Source: Micrococcales bacterium
GTDB lineage: Bacteria > Actinomycetota > Actinomycetes > Actinomycetales > Dermatophilaceae
Length of the DNA stretch: 7,120 nucleotides
Reading direction: 5' to 3'
Assembly (NCBI GenBank): GCA_030537915.1
Contig: JAUNUZ010000122.1
Span: 1 to 7,120 of the forward strand
Shown here: positions 1 to 6,664 of the stretch, piece by piece
Layout: the number at the start of each line of letters is the position of its first letter
Position numbering within the stretch: position 1 is the stretch's first letter
The notes under the pieces: model-generated
What the model was told of the DNA's origin: nothing
Seen by the model: the letters and a program-made list of their open reading frames with translations, nothing else
The model's database searches: none
Position numbers and translations under genes: made by a program

Positions 1-593
1 AGCGAGATCTCGGGGCCGTCGAGGAACTCCTCGATGACGATCTGCGGGGCGGGCGCACCGGGCGGCACCTTGCGTCCCAGGCACTGCGCCGCGTGCGCCA
101 GGGCCTGAGCGCGGTTGTCCGTGACGACGACGCCCTTGCCTGCGGCCAGCCCGTCGTCCTTGACGACGTAGGGCGGACCGAAGGCGTCCAACGCATCCGT
201 GACCTGCTCGAGATCAGTGCAGACATGGGCCTGCGCGGTGGGCACGTCGGCTGCGGCCATGACCTCCTTGGCGAAAGCCTTGCTGCCCTCGAGACGGGCG
301 GCTCGCGCCGACGGGCCGAAACACGCGATGCCCGCCGCGCGGACGTCATCGGCGACACCCCCGACAAGGGGGGCCTCGGGCCCGATGACGACGAGGTCGA
401 CGGCTAGGCGGGTTGCGAGCTTCGCGACGGCCGAGCCGTCCTCGATGCCCTGGGGCACGTCGTGGCAGGTTGCGACCTGCGCGATGCCGGGGTTGCCAGG
501 CGCGGCGTGCACCTCCTGCACCTGCGGGTCCCGTCGCAACGCGTTGACGATGGCGTGCTCACGGGCACCGGATCCGACGACGAGGATCTTCAC
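1..593 (-). CDS. purD: Phosphoribosylamine-glycine ligase (GAR synthetase), N-terminal part, runs off left edge
   Basis: PurD catalyses the ATP-dependent joining of glycine to 5-phosphoribosylamine, the second step of de novo IMP synthesis, in the cytosol. Only the first 197 codons are present. Reading from a GTG at 593-591, the protein opens with KILVVGSGAREHAI (residues 2-15), the family's nucleotide-binding N-domain signature. It continues with HAAPGNPGIA, then DLVVIGPEAPLVGG, then FGPSARAARLEGSKAFAKEVM, which starts the ATP-grasp region. The ATP-binding lysine is in VVKDDGLAAGKGVVV (K145 and K153), and VIEEFLDGPEIS (about 186-197) is the acidic ATP-grasp segment just before the edge. Family members are usually about 420-430 residues, so roughly half is missing because of the window edge, not mutation. 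There is no convincing Shine-Dalgarno; a TANNNT -10 box lies 7 bases upstream of GTG, which suggests a leaderless mRNA. It is divergent from helD. Identification is very secure; the start is well supported because the family motif begins at residue 3. Confidence 0.97.
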   Translation of the reverse strand, partial: MKILVVGSGAREHAIVNALRRDPQVQEVHAAPGNPGIAQVATCHDVPQGIEDGSAVAKLATRLAVDLVVIGPEAPLVGGVADDVRAAGIACFGPSARAARLEGSKAFAKEVMAAADVPTAQAHVCTDLEQVTDALDAFGPPYVVKDDGLAAGKGVVVTDNRAQALAHAAQCLGRKVPPGAPAPQIVIEEFLDGPEIS

Positions 594-600
594 GGCGCCC

Positions 601-606
601 AGCGTA
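601..606 (-). promoter_or_regulatory. Candidate -10 box for a leaderless purD transcript
   Basis: On the minus strand the hexamer TACGCT matches the actinobacterial -10 pattern TANNNT and is followed by seven bases (GGGCGCC) and then the purD GTG. That spacing puts the transcription start on or next to the start codon, the usual arrangement for leaderless actinobacterial genes. No good -35 hexamer is visible 16-18 bases upstream, and no strong ribosome binding site lies in front of the GTG, both of which fit the model. Inferred from pattern only. Confidence 0.45.
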
Positions 607-698
607 GGCGAGAGCCGTCCGAGCCGAGCGGTGATCCGTAGGCACGGCCAGCCTGAGCCAGCACCTCCAGCGCCCGCAGAGCTCGACTCCCAGGTAAA

Positions 699-719
699 CG
701 GGGGGTCGTGGTTCCCCCG
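699..719. repeat. GC hairpin (6-bp stem, 9-base loop) in the purD-helD gap
   Basis: C699-G704 (CGGGGG) can pair with C714-G719 (CCCCCG), leaving a nine-base loop. Read on the minus strand, the stem is followed by a short T run (complement of 696-698). It could be a weak terminator or a regulatory hairpin about 105 bases upstream of the purD start; it could also be chance in GC-rich DNA. Confidence 0.3.
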
Positions 720-854
720 GGCGCGCCACACTGTTTCGTCGTCGACAGCACGTCGTTCGCCGCGCGGATGTCTAGGCATGCTCTTCGACCACTTGTGCGC
801 GATCGCCGCCACTCGACGCCGGTTGCCACTCGGCGCCTGCTGCCGGCCGCGTCT

Positions 855-876
855 GCCTGGGCCAGGCGGCTCCTGG
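855..876. repeat. Overlapping short inverted repeats upstream of helD
   Basis: GCCTGG-G-CCAGGC (855-867) is a palindrome with a single odd central base. Its right arm CCAGG (862-866) can instead pair with CCTGG at 872-876 across a five-base spacer. The three alternating CCTGG/CCAGG blocks could be an operator or two mutually exclusive stems. They lie just upstream of the candidate helD promoter. No regulator is known from the sequence. Confidence 0.25.
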
Positions 877-897
877 TTCGCGGCCCGGGGCACCCGA

Positions 898-924
898 TTA
901 CAACCTGCGCCGTGGCCTTATGCT
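898..924 (+). promoter_or_regulatory. Candidate promoter for helD
   Basis: TTACAA (898-903) and TATGCT (919-924) form a weak sigma70-like pair with a 15-base spacer. The -10 fits TANNNT; the -35 and the short spacer are poor. It would give a 5' leader of about 90 bases before the GTG at 1020. I saw no CTTGC...GCAAG dyad resembling the rifamycin-associated element reported upstream of some actinobacterial rifamycin-response genes, so rifampicin control is not supported here. Confidence 0.25.
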
Positions 925-1009
925 TGGTGGTTCCGCATCTGTGTGGTGCGTCTCCTTCGAAGGCCGTGGGAGAGCGCCGAAACTGCGGGTCGGTGTCCGT
1001 GTCGAGATC

Positions 1010-1015
1010 AGGCGG
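1010..1015 (+). promoter_or_regulatory. Weak ribosome binding site supporting the helD GTG start
   Basis: AGGCGG lies four bases upstream of GTG 1020. It is only a partial match to the anti-Shine-Dalgarno sequence, but it sits in front of the point where HelD homology begins. It favours this start over upstream in-frame GTGs such as 993 and 708, which have no better site. Confidence 0.4.
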
Positions 1016-1019
1016 TTGG

Positions 1020-3347
1020 GTGACGAGCAGCGATTCGACGCAGGTGCAGCACGAGGCGGCCCAGGTCCTCGCCCGGGAGCTCGCTGCCGAACAGGCCCAT
1101 GTCGACAGGGTGTACGCCGAGCTCGACAAGGCCCGAGCGCGGGCCGCGCTCGTCGAGGTGGAGGGAATGTCGCGCGGCCGGACCGACCGGACCGGCGATA
1201 TTCGAGACGAAGAGATCACGGGGCTCTTCGAACGGGACGCACTCGTCTTCACCGCCGGCCGCCGTCAGCACACCCTCGACCGCCAACATGAAGGCCTCGT
1301 CTTCGGCCGCCTCGATTTGGATCACGACGTATCCGTCAGCAGACGCACGGGCTCGTCCGCCGACGGACACGGCGGGGCCCAGACCGAGCGCGAGGTCCGG
1401 TATGTCGGGCGGCTCGGGGTCCGCGACGACGACTACGAACCGCTCGTCATCGACTGGCGCGCGCCGGCGGCTGCGCCCTTCTATCGCGCCACCCCCGTAG
1501 AGCCCCTCGACGTCGTGCGGCGCCGCGTGTTGCGCTGCCGTGGTGAAGAGGTCATCGGCGTCGAGGACGATCTGCTCGCTACCGAAGCTCCCCAAGACCT
1601 CGTCATCCTCGGCGACGGCGCCTTGCTCGCCGCCCTGACCCGTAGCCGAACCGGCCGGATGCGCGACATCGTCGCCACGATCCAGGCCCACCAGGACGAG
1701 GCGATCCGGGCGCCCGCGCGCGGCGTCACCGAGATCACCGGCGGCCCGGGCACCGGCAAGACCGTCGTCGCGCTGCACCGGGCGGCCTACCTGCTCTATG
1801 CGGATCGGCGCCGCTTCGAGACCGGTGGGATCCTGGTCATCGGGCCGTCATCGGCCTACACGGCCTATATCGAGCGCGTGTTGCCTTCACTGGGAGAGGA
1901 GTCCGTCACCCTACGGTCCCTGGGCGACCTGCTCGACGTCACGACCGCAACTCGGCTCGACCCGCCGGATGTCGCCGCCCTGAAGGGTTCGCTGCGGATC
2001 CGCCGTGTGCTGGCGCGGGCGGCCCGCGATGTCATCCCCGGCTCCCCGCGAGAGCTGCGCGCCATGGTCGGCGGCCGCGCGATCCACCTACGCACCCCGG
2101 AGCTGGATCGGGCCCGCGCCCAGGTGCTGCGCCGGCACACGCGCAACCACTCGACCCCCGCGATGCTGGCAACGCTCGCGAGAGCCGCCTGGGGGCAGAT
2201 GCGTACGCTGCCCGGCGTGCACAGCAGCGACGCCGAGGAGTTCCTCGCAACCTTCGAGGAACACCTCGACGTCGAGGATTTCCTTGCCCGTTGGTGGCGC
2301 CCCATCGACCCGCGCGAGGTCCTGCTGTGGCTCGCCGATCCGGAGCGCACACAACGTTATGCCGTCGGGGTGCTGTCGGAGAGTGAGGCAGACGCCCTCA
2401 GCGTCTCGATGCGCACCGCCTTGGCAGCGGGATCCTGGTCCGTGGCCGATGCCGCCCTCATCGACGATCTCTCGCCGCGGCTCGGGCTGCTCCCCGTGGT
2501 AGAGCGCGAACAGGGCTTCTACCAGGTCGAAGAAGTCGACGACGCCTACGACGCGGCGGTCGCCGCCGGGCACCTGCGCGGGGGCGAATCCGCGAGCGCA
2601 CGGCTCGCCGCCGGACAGCGCCGCGAGGCCGGGCACGCCCGGGCCGGAATTCACCTCGACGCGACGGCTGCGCGAGACGCGTTGCTGCACGGCCGGATCG
2701 AGTCGCCGTCCGAATACGCCCACGTGCTCGTCGACGAGGCCCAGGATCTGTCACCCATGCAGTGGCGGATGGTCGGGCGGCGCGGCCGATGGGCGTCATG
2801 GACAGTCGTCGGTGATGCCGCGCAGGCCTCCTGGTCCGATGCGCAGGAGGCGGCACGGGCCCGCGACGAGGCGTTTGGTTCCCACGGTCGACGGCACTTC
2901 CACATGGAGACGAACTACCGCAACAGCCGCGAGATCTTCGAGCACGCGTCCGCAGTCATCCGCGCGTCGGTGCCGGACGCCGACATCCCCGTCGCGGTGC
3001 GGGACACCGGCGTCGAACCGGTCGACCGCGTTCTCCCAGCAGCCGACATCGAAGCCGAACTCGATGCTACGGTGCGCCAACTCGCTGATGAGGTCGACGG
3101 CGAGATCGCGATCGTCACGCCCTCGCGGTGGGATTCCGTCGCGCGGCGGGCGCAGGCCTGTCTCAGCCCAGACCTGCAGAGGCGGGTCGTCGTCGTGGAC
3201 CCGCTGTCGACCAAGGGTTTGGAGTACGACGCGACCGTCGTGCTCGACCCCGACGAGATCACGGCGACGTCCCCTGGCGGGGTGCGCATCCTCTACGTCG
3301 TCCTGACGCGCGCCGCGCAGCGGATGCACATCCTGCGCCCTGCCTGA
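1020..3347 (+). CDS. helD: HelD-like RNA polymerase recycling ATPase (UvrD/SF1 helicase family)
   Basis: HelD-family proteins use ATP to enter RNA polymerase channels and release stalled or inhibitor-bound enzyme from nucleic acid; actinobacterial relatives (HelD, HelR) can contribute to rifampicin tolerance. From GTG 1020 the product has 775 residues, near the size of actinobacterial HelD. Visible order: an N-terminal helical arm (about 9-45, with EQAHVDRVYAEL) expected to enter the secondary channel; the family signature VIDWRAPAAAPFYRAT (DWRAP at 145-149); Walker A GGPGTGKT (241-248, K247); a long HelD-specific insertion; motif II VDEAQD (571-576); motif III VVGDAAQ (596-602); motif IV METNYR (629-634); motif V STKGLEYD (730-737); motif VI VVLTRA (760-765). 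All ATPase motifs look intact, so it should be active. The segment at about 488-568, before motif II, is where the primary-channel loop lies in class II HelD; its sequence is not one I recognise, and I see no PEN triplet like that described for HelR. The gene is divergent from purD, convergent with lysS, and appears monocistronic. Family call is secure; HelD versus HelR subtype is not settled. Confidence 0.9.
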   Translation: MTSSDSTQVQHEAAQVLARELAAEQAHVDRVYAELDKARARAALVEVEGMSRGRTDRTGDIRDEEITGLFERDALVFTAGRRQHTLDRQHEGLVFGRLDLDHDVSVSRRTGSSADGHGGAQTEREVRYVGRLGVRDDDYEPLVIDWRAPAAAPFYRATPVEPLDVVRRRVLRCRGEEVIGVEDDLLATEAPQDLVILGDGALLAALTRSRTGRMRDIVATIQAHQDEAIRAPARGVTEITGGPGTGKTVVALHRAAYLLYADRRRFETGGILVIGPSSAYTAYIERVLPSLGEESVTLRSLGDLLDVTTATRLDPPDVAALKGSLRIRRVLARAARDVIPGSPRELRAMVGGRAIHLRTPELDRARAQVLRRHTRNHSTPAMLATLARAAWGQMRTLPGVHSSDAEEFLATFEEHLDVEDFLARWWRPIDPREVLLWLADPERTQRYAVGVLSESEADALSVSMRTALAAGSWSVADAALIDDLSPRLGLLPVVEREQGFYQVEEVDDAYDAAVAAGHLRGGESASARLAAGQRREAGHARAGIHLDATAARDALLHGRIESPSEYAHVLVDEAQDLSPMQWRMVGRRGRWASWTVVGDAAQASWSDAQEAARARDEAFGSHGRRHFHMETNYRNSREIFEHASAVIRASVPDADIPVAVRDTGVEPVDRVLPAADIEAELDATVRQLADEVDGEIAIVTPSRWDSVARRAQACLSPDLQRRVVVVDPLSTKGLEYDATVVLDPDEITATSPGGVRILYVVLTRAAQRMHILRPA

Positions 3348-3359
3348 TCCCCCTGCTAC

Positions 3360-3445
3360 CCACGAGCACCACCCTCATCGCCGACGGCCGACGTCTCGTG
3401 GCTCGCAAGGGCGTATTCCCGTCGGGACGGGAGCCGGGGAGGCTC
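3360..3445. terminator. Hairpin cluster at the helD-lysS convergent junction, possible bidirectional terminator
   Basis: The gap between the two converging genes holds several stems. CCACGAG (3360-3366) pairs with CTCGTGG (3395-3401) over a 28-base loop. TCCCGT (3417-3422) pairs with ACGGGA (3427-3432) over the tetraloop CGGG. GAGCC (3431-3435) pairs with GGCTC (3441-3445) over five bases. None is followed by a T tract in either direction, as is common for actinobacterial terminators. The location suits ending both transcripts, but this is inference from structure. Confidence 0.4.
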
Positions 3446-3449
3446 GCGG

Positions 3450-5294
3450 TCAGTGACCGATGAGGCGCCGGGTGCGCTCGATGCCGACGCAGAGCAGGAG
3501 TGTGGGCAGTCGCGGTCCAGTGCGCGATCCCACGAGCAGCTCGTAGATCAGGGCGAAGAGCTCTCGCTGGGCTCTCTTGACCTCGGCGGGCAACTTCTTC
3601 TGGGTGATCTCGAAGCCGGCCCGCACCTTGGGGATGCCATAGGTGAGGTTCGTCAGGCCGTCCAGCGACCAGTTGTCCTCCAGTCCGGCGGCGAGCAGGT
3701 CGAGCGATTCGCGTTGGTCGGATGTCAGCTCGGCGAGCAGCTGCGCATCGGGTTCGGTCCGCACGCGGGTGCGGTCCTCTGGCGGCAGCACCGTGAGCAC
3801 CCAGGTGCTCGCGCCGTCCAGCCGAGGCCGGACGTCATCGAGACTGCTCACCCTCCCGTTGACGTCGAAACCCTCCAGGATGCGTAGGGTCTGCTCGGGA
3901 TGGCCACCGGTGATGTCGACGATGGAGGTCAGCGCACGGTAAGGGACGGGCTTGGGGGTCGCGGTCAGCTCGCGCCCGGCGGTCCGCACGCTGCGGGCGT
4001 GCGCCGCGCGGTCCGCCGGCTGAGCCGTCCCTTGAGCAATCTTGCGGCCCAGGGCATCCCACTCGTCATACAGGCGCAGGAGGTCGGCGTCGAAGGAGAC
4101 GTTGAAGGACTGATTGGGGCGGCGGCGTGCGTAAAGCCACCGCAGCACCGGCGGTTCGAGGATCGCGAGGGCCTCCGCGGGTGTCGGCACGCCGCCTCGG
4201 CTCGAACTCATCTTCGCCATGCCTGCGAAACCGACGAAGGCGTACATCGGGCCGATCGGCTGCTCGCCGCCGAAGATCTCCTTGACGAGCCGGCCCCCGA
4301 CGACGAACGAGGATCCCGGCGACTGGTGGTCGACCCCCGAGGGCTCGAAGTTGACGCCCTCATAGGCCCATCGCATCGGCCAGTCGACCTTCCACACGAG
4401 CTTGCCGTGAAAGTCCTCGTCCAGGCGCATCGTCTCGGTGACCTGCTGTTGCTGCGGTCCAGTCGCGACGTAGGTGAGCTCGGTCGTGTCGTCGTCGTAG
4501 GCGATCACGCGGGTGTCGTCCGTGCCGTAGGCGAGACTGTAGGGCCGGAACGGGTAGTAGGCGCCACCCTGCGACCCGTCGTCCTCCTCGGCCGCTCCCG
4601 ACCCCTGGGCCGCCAGCTCCGCGGCGCGCGCACTGTCCGCATCCGCGTGGGCCGATCCCGGCGAGCCGACCGGCTGTGGCGAATCGCTCAGGGGCTCGAT
4701 CTGCTTGGTGCGGAAACTGTCGAGCACCCCGTCAATATGCGCGCGCTCGCGCATCGCGTGGAGCACCTGCTCGCGATAGGCGCCGCTCGTGTACTGCTCG
4801 GTCTGGCTGATGCCGCGGTAGGTGATGCCCATCATGTCCAGGGCCGCCTTCATGGGCGCCTTGAAGTGTTCGGCCCAATTCGGATAGGCGGAGCCCAACG
4901 GCGCCGGAACGCTCGTCAACGGCCGGCCGATGTGACGGCTCCACGAGGCGTCCACACCATCGATCTGCCCGGGAACCTTGCGGAACCGGTCGTAGTCGTC
5001 CCAACTGAGAATGTGCTCGACCGCGATCCCGCGCCGCGCGATCTCGTCGGCGACGAAGTGCGGAACCATGACCTCGCGCAGATTGCCCAGGTGGATCGGC
5101 CCGCTCGGACTCAGACCGGAGGCGCACACGATGGGCCGGCTCAGCGTGCCCCCCTGGCGACGGGTCGCGTCCTGCACGACCTCGTCGGCCAGCCGCGAGA
5201 CCCAGTCTGAATCGCCCGTATCCGCGCCGCCGGCGTCTGCGCCGGCATCGGTCTGCCCGGTATGGTCCGGGACCGATTGAACCTGCCCTGCCAC
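3450..5294 (-). CDS. lysS: Class I (archaeal-type) lysyl-tRNA synthetase
   Basis: LysRS-I activates lysine with ATP and charges tRNA-Lys in the cytosol. It replaces the unrelated class II LysRS in most archaea and some bacteria, including many actinobacteria. The 614-residue product starts with an acidic, Gly/Ala-rich leader (about 1-29). Then come DWVSRLADEV (30-39) and the HIGH-like motif SGLSPSGPIHLGN (59-71, H68). The Rossmann catalytic core follows, including SWDDYDRFRKVPGQIDG (98-113) and PNWAEHFKAPM. The KMSKS-like loop is KMSSS (361-365), followed by VLRWLYARRRPNQSFN. An alpha-helical anticodon-binding C-terminus ends in GPRLPTLLLCVGIERTRRLIGH. Residues about 199-243 are an Ala/Ser/Asp/Gly-rich insert. 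After it, where relatives I recall have CxxC pairs, this protein has PYSLAYG (251-257) and YVATGP (275-280); only C57 and C602 exist in the whole protein. The GTG start is one base after the purA stop, with GGGGGAG (5299-5305) as ribosome binding site, so expression should be coupled to purA. Identity is very secure; metal-site loss is an observation against remembered family members. Confidence 0.95.
   Translation of the reverse strand: MAGQVQSVPDHTGQTDAGADAGGADTGDSDWVSRLADEVVQDATRRQGGTLSRPIVCASGLSPSGPIHLGNLREVMVPHFVADEIARRGIAVEHILSWDDYDRFRKVPGQIDGVDASWSRHIGRPLTSVPAPLGSAYPNWAEHFKAPMKAALDMMGITYRGISQTEQYTSGAYREQVLHAMRERAHIDGVLDSFRTKQIEPLSDSPQPVGSPGSAHADADSARAAELAAQGSGAAEEDDGSQGGAYYPFRPYSLAYGTDDTRVIAYDDDTTELTYVATGPQQQQVTETMRLDEDFHGKLVWKVDWPMRWAYEGVNFEPSGVDHQSPGSSFVVGGRLVKEIFGGEQPIGPMYAFVGFAGMAKMSSSRGGVPTPAEALAILEPPVLRWLYARRRPNQSFNVSFDADLLRLYDEWDALGRKIAQGTAQPADRAAHARSVRTAGRELTATPKPVPYRALTSIVDITGGHPEQTLRILEGFDVNGRVSSLDDVRPRLDGASTWVLTVLPPEDRTRVRTEPDAQLLAELTSDQRESLDLLAAGLEDNWSLDGLTNLTYGIPKVRAGFEITQKKLPAEVKRAQRELFALIYELLVGSRTGPRLPTLLLCVGIERTRRLIGH
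5229..5246. repeat. Perfect GC hairpin within the first codons of lysS
   Basis: GCCGGCG (5229-5235) and CGCCGGC (5240-5246) form a seven-base-pair all-GC stem with a four-base loop. In the lysS mRNA it lies about 48-65 bases after the start codon, inside the Gly/Ala/Asp-rich leader that the conserved fold does not need. It may slow early elongation, or simply reflect codon choice for the Ala/Gly/Asp repeats. Confidence 0.35.
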
Positions 5295-5295
5295 G

Positions 5296-6585
5296 TCACT
5301 CCCCCGTCAACGGGTATCGCTGGATGATCTCGTCACGCCCTGGTCCGACGCCGATCGCCGAGATCCGTGCGCCGATCGCCTTCTCGACGAAGAGCACGTA
5401 ATCCTGGCACGTCGCCGGCAGCTCCTCGAACGTGCGGCATCCACTGATGTCGCTCTGCCAGCCCGGCAGGATCTCGTAGATCGGCGTCGCGTGGTGGAAG
5501 TCGGACTGGCTGACCGGCATCTCGTCGTGCCGCACGCCGCCGACGTCGTAGGCGACGCAGACCGGGATGTGCTCGAACGTGTCCAGGTTGTCGAGCTTGG
5601 TCAGGACGAAATCGGTCACGCCGTTGATGCGGTAGGCGTACCGGCCGACGACCACGTCGAGCCAGCCCACACGGCGCGGTCGCCCCGTGGTGGTGCCGAA
5701 TTCGCGCCCGATCTCACGCAGCTCATCTCCGACCTCGTCGGTCAATTCGGTCGGGAACGGCCCCTCCCCGACCCGGGTCGTGAACGCCTTGAGGACCGCG
5801 ATGACGCGGTCGACCCGGGTCGGCGGCAGCCCGGCACCGGTGCACGCACCTCCGGATGTCGCGTTGGAGCTGGTCACATAGGGGTAGGTGCCGTGATCGA
5901 CATCGAGCAGCGTCGCCTGGCCCGCCTCGCACAGGACGGTCTTGCCTGCGTCGAGCGCCTTACTGATCTCCAAAGATGTGTCGGCGACCATGGGACGCAG
6001 CCGCTCGGCGTACGAGAGCAGCTCCTGCACGATGGCGTCCGCGTCGATGGCGCGCCGGTTGTAGATCTTGGCGAGCACCTGATTCTTTACGGCAAGCGCG
6101 GCGACGACCTTCTGACGCAGGATCGACTCGTCGTAGAGGTCCTGGACGCGGATGCCGACGCGCGACATCTTGTCGGCATACGTCGGGCCGATGCCGCGAC
6201 CGGTGGTGCCGAGCTTGCGGCTGCCGAGGAAGCGCTCGTTCACACGGTCAAGGATCGTGTTGTAGGAGGGGATGACGTGCGCATTCGCGCTGACGCGCAG
6301 CAGCGAGGTGTCGACCCCGCGTGCTTCGAGCGCGTCGATCTCGGTGAAGAGCACGCCGAGGTCGACGACCACGCCGTTGCCGATGATCGGGGTGACCCCA
6401 GGGGTGAGGATGCCGCTAGGGAGCAGGTGCAGCGCGTACTTCTCGTCGCCGATGACGACGGTGTGGCCCGCGTTGTTGCCGCCGTTGAACTTCACGACGT
6501 AGTCGATGCGGTCGCCGAGCAGGTCCGTTGCCTTGCCCTTGCCTTCGTCGCCCCACTGGGCTCCGACCAGGACGATCGCCGGCAT
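5296..6585 (-). CDS. purA: Adenylosuccinate synthetase
   Basis: PurA uses GTP to join aspartate to IMP, giving adenylosuccinate, the committed step to AMP, in the cytosol. From ATG 6585 the product is 429 residues, the usual length. It opens with [20 protein letters not shown]: the GDEGKGK P-loop is at 12-18 with catalytic D13, and NNAGHT at 37-42 has catalytic H41, matching E. coli numbering. Further signatures are [14 protein letters not shown] (IMP loop), [24 protein letters not shown], the aspartate loop TTTGRPRR (298-305) and the guanine-binding segment [10 protein letters not shown]. The IMP-contact stretch reads EAGQATLL (Q223), where I recall EGGQATLL in relatives; a mild change. An in-frame GTG at 6597 would add four residues (MGGR). 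I prefer ATG 6585 because family proteins begin with MPAIV and GGGTGG precedes it by a few bases. It is the first gene of the purA-lysS pair and divergent from the lipoprotein gene. Identity is very secure. Confidence 0.97.
   Translation of the reverse strand: MPAIVLVGAQWGDEGKGKATDLLGDRIDYVVKFNGGNNAGHTVVIGDEKYALHLLPSGILTPGVTPIIGNGVVVDLGVLFTEIDALEARGVDTSLLRVSANAHVIPSYNTILDRVNERFLGSRKLGTTGRGIGPTYADKMSRVGIRVQDLYDESILRQKVVAALAVKNQVLAKIYNRRAIDADAIVQELLSYAERLRPMVADTSLEISKALDAGKTVLCEAGQATLLDVDHGTYPYVTSSNATSGGACTGAGLPPTRVDRVIAVLKAFTTRVGEGPFPTELTDEVGDELREIGREFGTTTGRPRRVGWLDVVVGRYAYRINGVTDFVLTKLDNLDTFEHIPVCVAYDVGGVRHDEMPVSQSDFHHATPIYEILPGWQSDISGCRTFEELPATCQDYVLFVEKAIGARISAIGVGPGRDEIIQRYPLTGE
5299..5305 (-). 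promoter_or_regulatory. lysS ribosome binding site inside the purA 3' end
   Basis: On the minus strand GGGGGAG forms the last codons of purA and is followed by TGA, one C, and the lysS GTG. The four-base distance from the purine-rich tract to GTG suits initiation by ribosomes that have just terminated on purA. This sets the lysS start and argues for one purA-lysS mRNA with translational coupling. Confidence 0.65.
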
Positions 6586-6635
6586 CCGGCCACCCACTTT
6601 CGCTCGCGTATGGTCACGTGTCTTGCGTCACTGCC

Positions 6636-6653
6636 GCGGCCCCGGCGGGCCGC
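6636..6653. repeat. GC hairpin upstream of purA
   Basis: GCGGCCC (6636-6642) pairs perfectly with GGGCCGC (6647-6653) over the tetraloop CGGC. It lies about 50 bases upstream of the purA ATG. If the candidate -10 at 6659-6664 is right, the hairpin sits at the very 5' end of the purA leader and could stabilise the mRNA or affect its start. It could also be an operator. Its role is unknown. Confidence 0.4.
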
Positions 6654-6658
6654 CCGCC

Positions 6659-6664
6659 AGCCTA
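6659..6664 (-). promoter_or_regulatory. Candidate purA -10 box
   Basis: The minus strand reads TAGGCT, fitting TANNNT, which would give a leader of about 65 bases before ATG 6585. No good -35 hexamer is found 17-18 bases upstream, so the call is weak. An alternative, TACGCG (6605-6610), lies seven bases before the in-frame GTG 6597 but lacks the final T. Confidence 0.25.

Larger units (their letters stand above)
607..1009. other. Divergent intergenic region between purD and helD, no gene seen
   Basis: This stretch is open in some frames but does not look coding. The plus-strand reading frame that leads into helD begins at GTG 708. Its first 104 codons are rich in Arg, Cys, His and Pro and resemble no HelD N-terminus; HelD homology starts only after position 1020. 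No tRNA-like cloverleaf or known riboswitch was recognised. It holds a G/C hairpin (699-719), a small palindrome cluster (855-876) and a possible helD promoter (898-924). It probably carries the control regions of two divergent genes. Confidence 0.5.

Noticed and set aside
594..1019. A tRNA, riboswitch or small RNA gene in the purD-helD gap
   Set aside because: GGTTCG-like fragments occur but no acceptor stem, anticodon arm or known riboswitch core could be assembled.
199..1023. Plus-strand open frame across purD and the purD-helD gap
   Set aside because: It overlaps the conserved purD N-terminus on the other strand and its product is Arg/Ala/Pro/Ser-rich with no family features.
590..1252. 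Minus-strand open frame ending at the purD start region
   Set aside because: It crosses the conserved HelD N-terminus antisense and encodes Ser/Arg-rich sequence with no motif.
3900..5210. Long plus-strand open frame (436 codons) opposite lysS
   Set aside because: It lies wholly antisense to a well-conserved synthetase gene, is Arg/Gly/Val-rich with no recognisable motif, and is expected from GC-rich codon bias.
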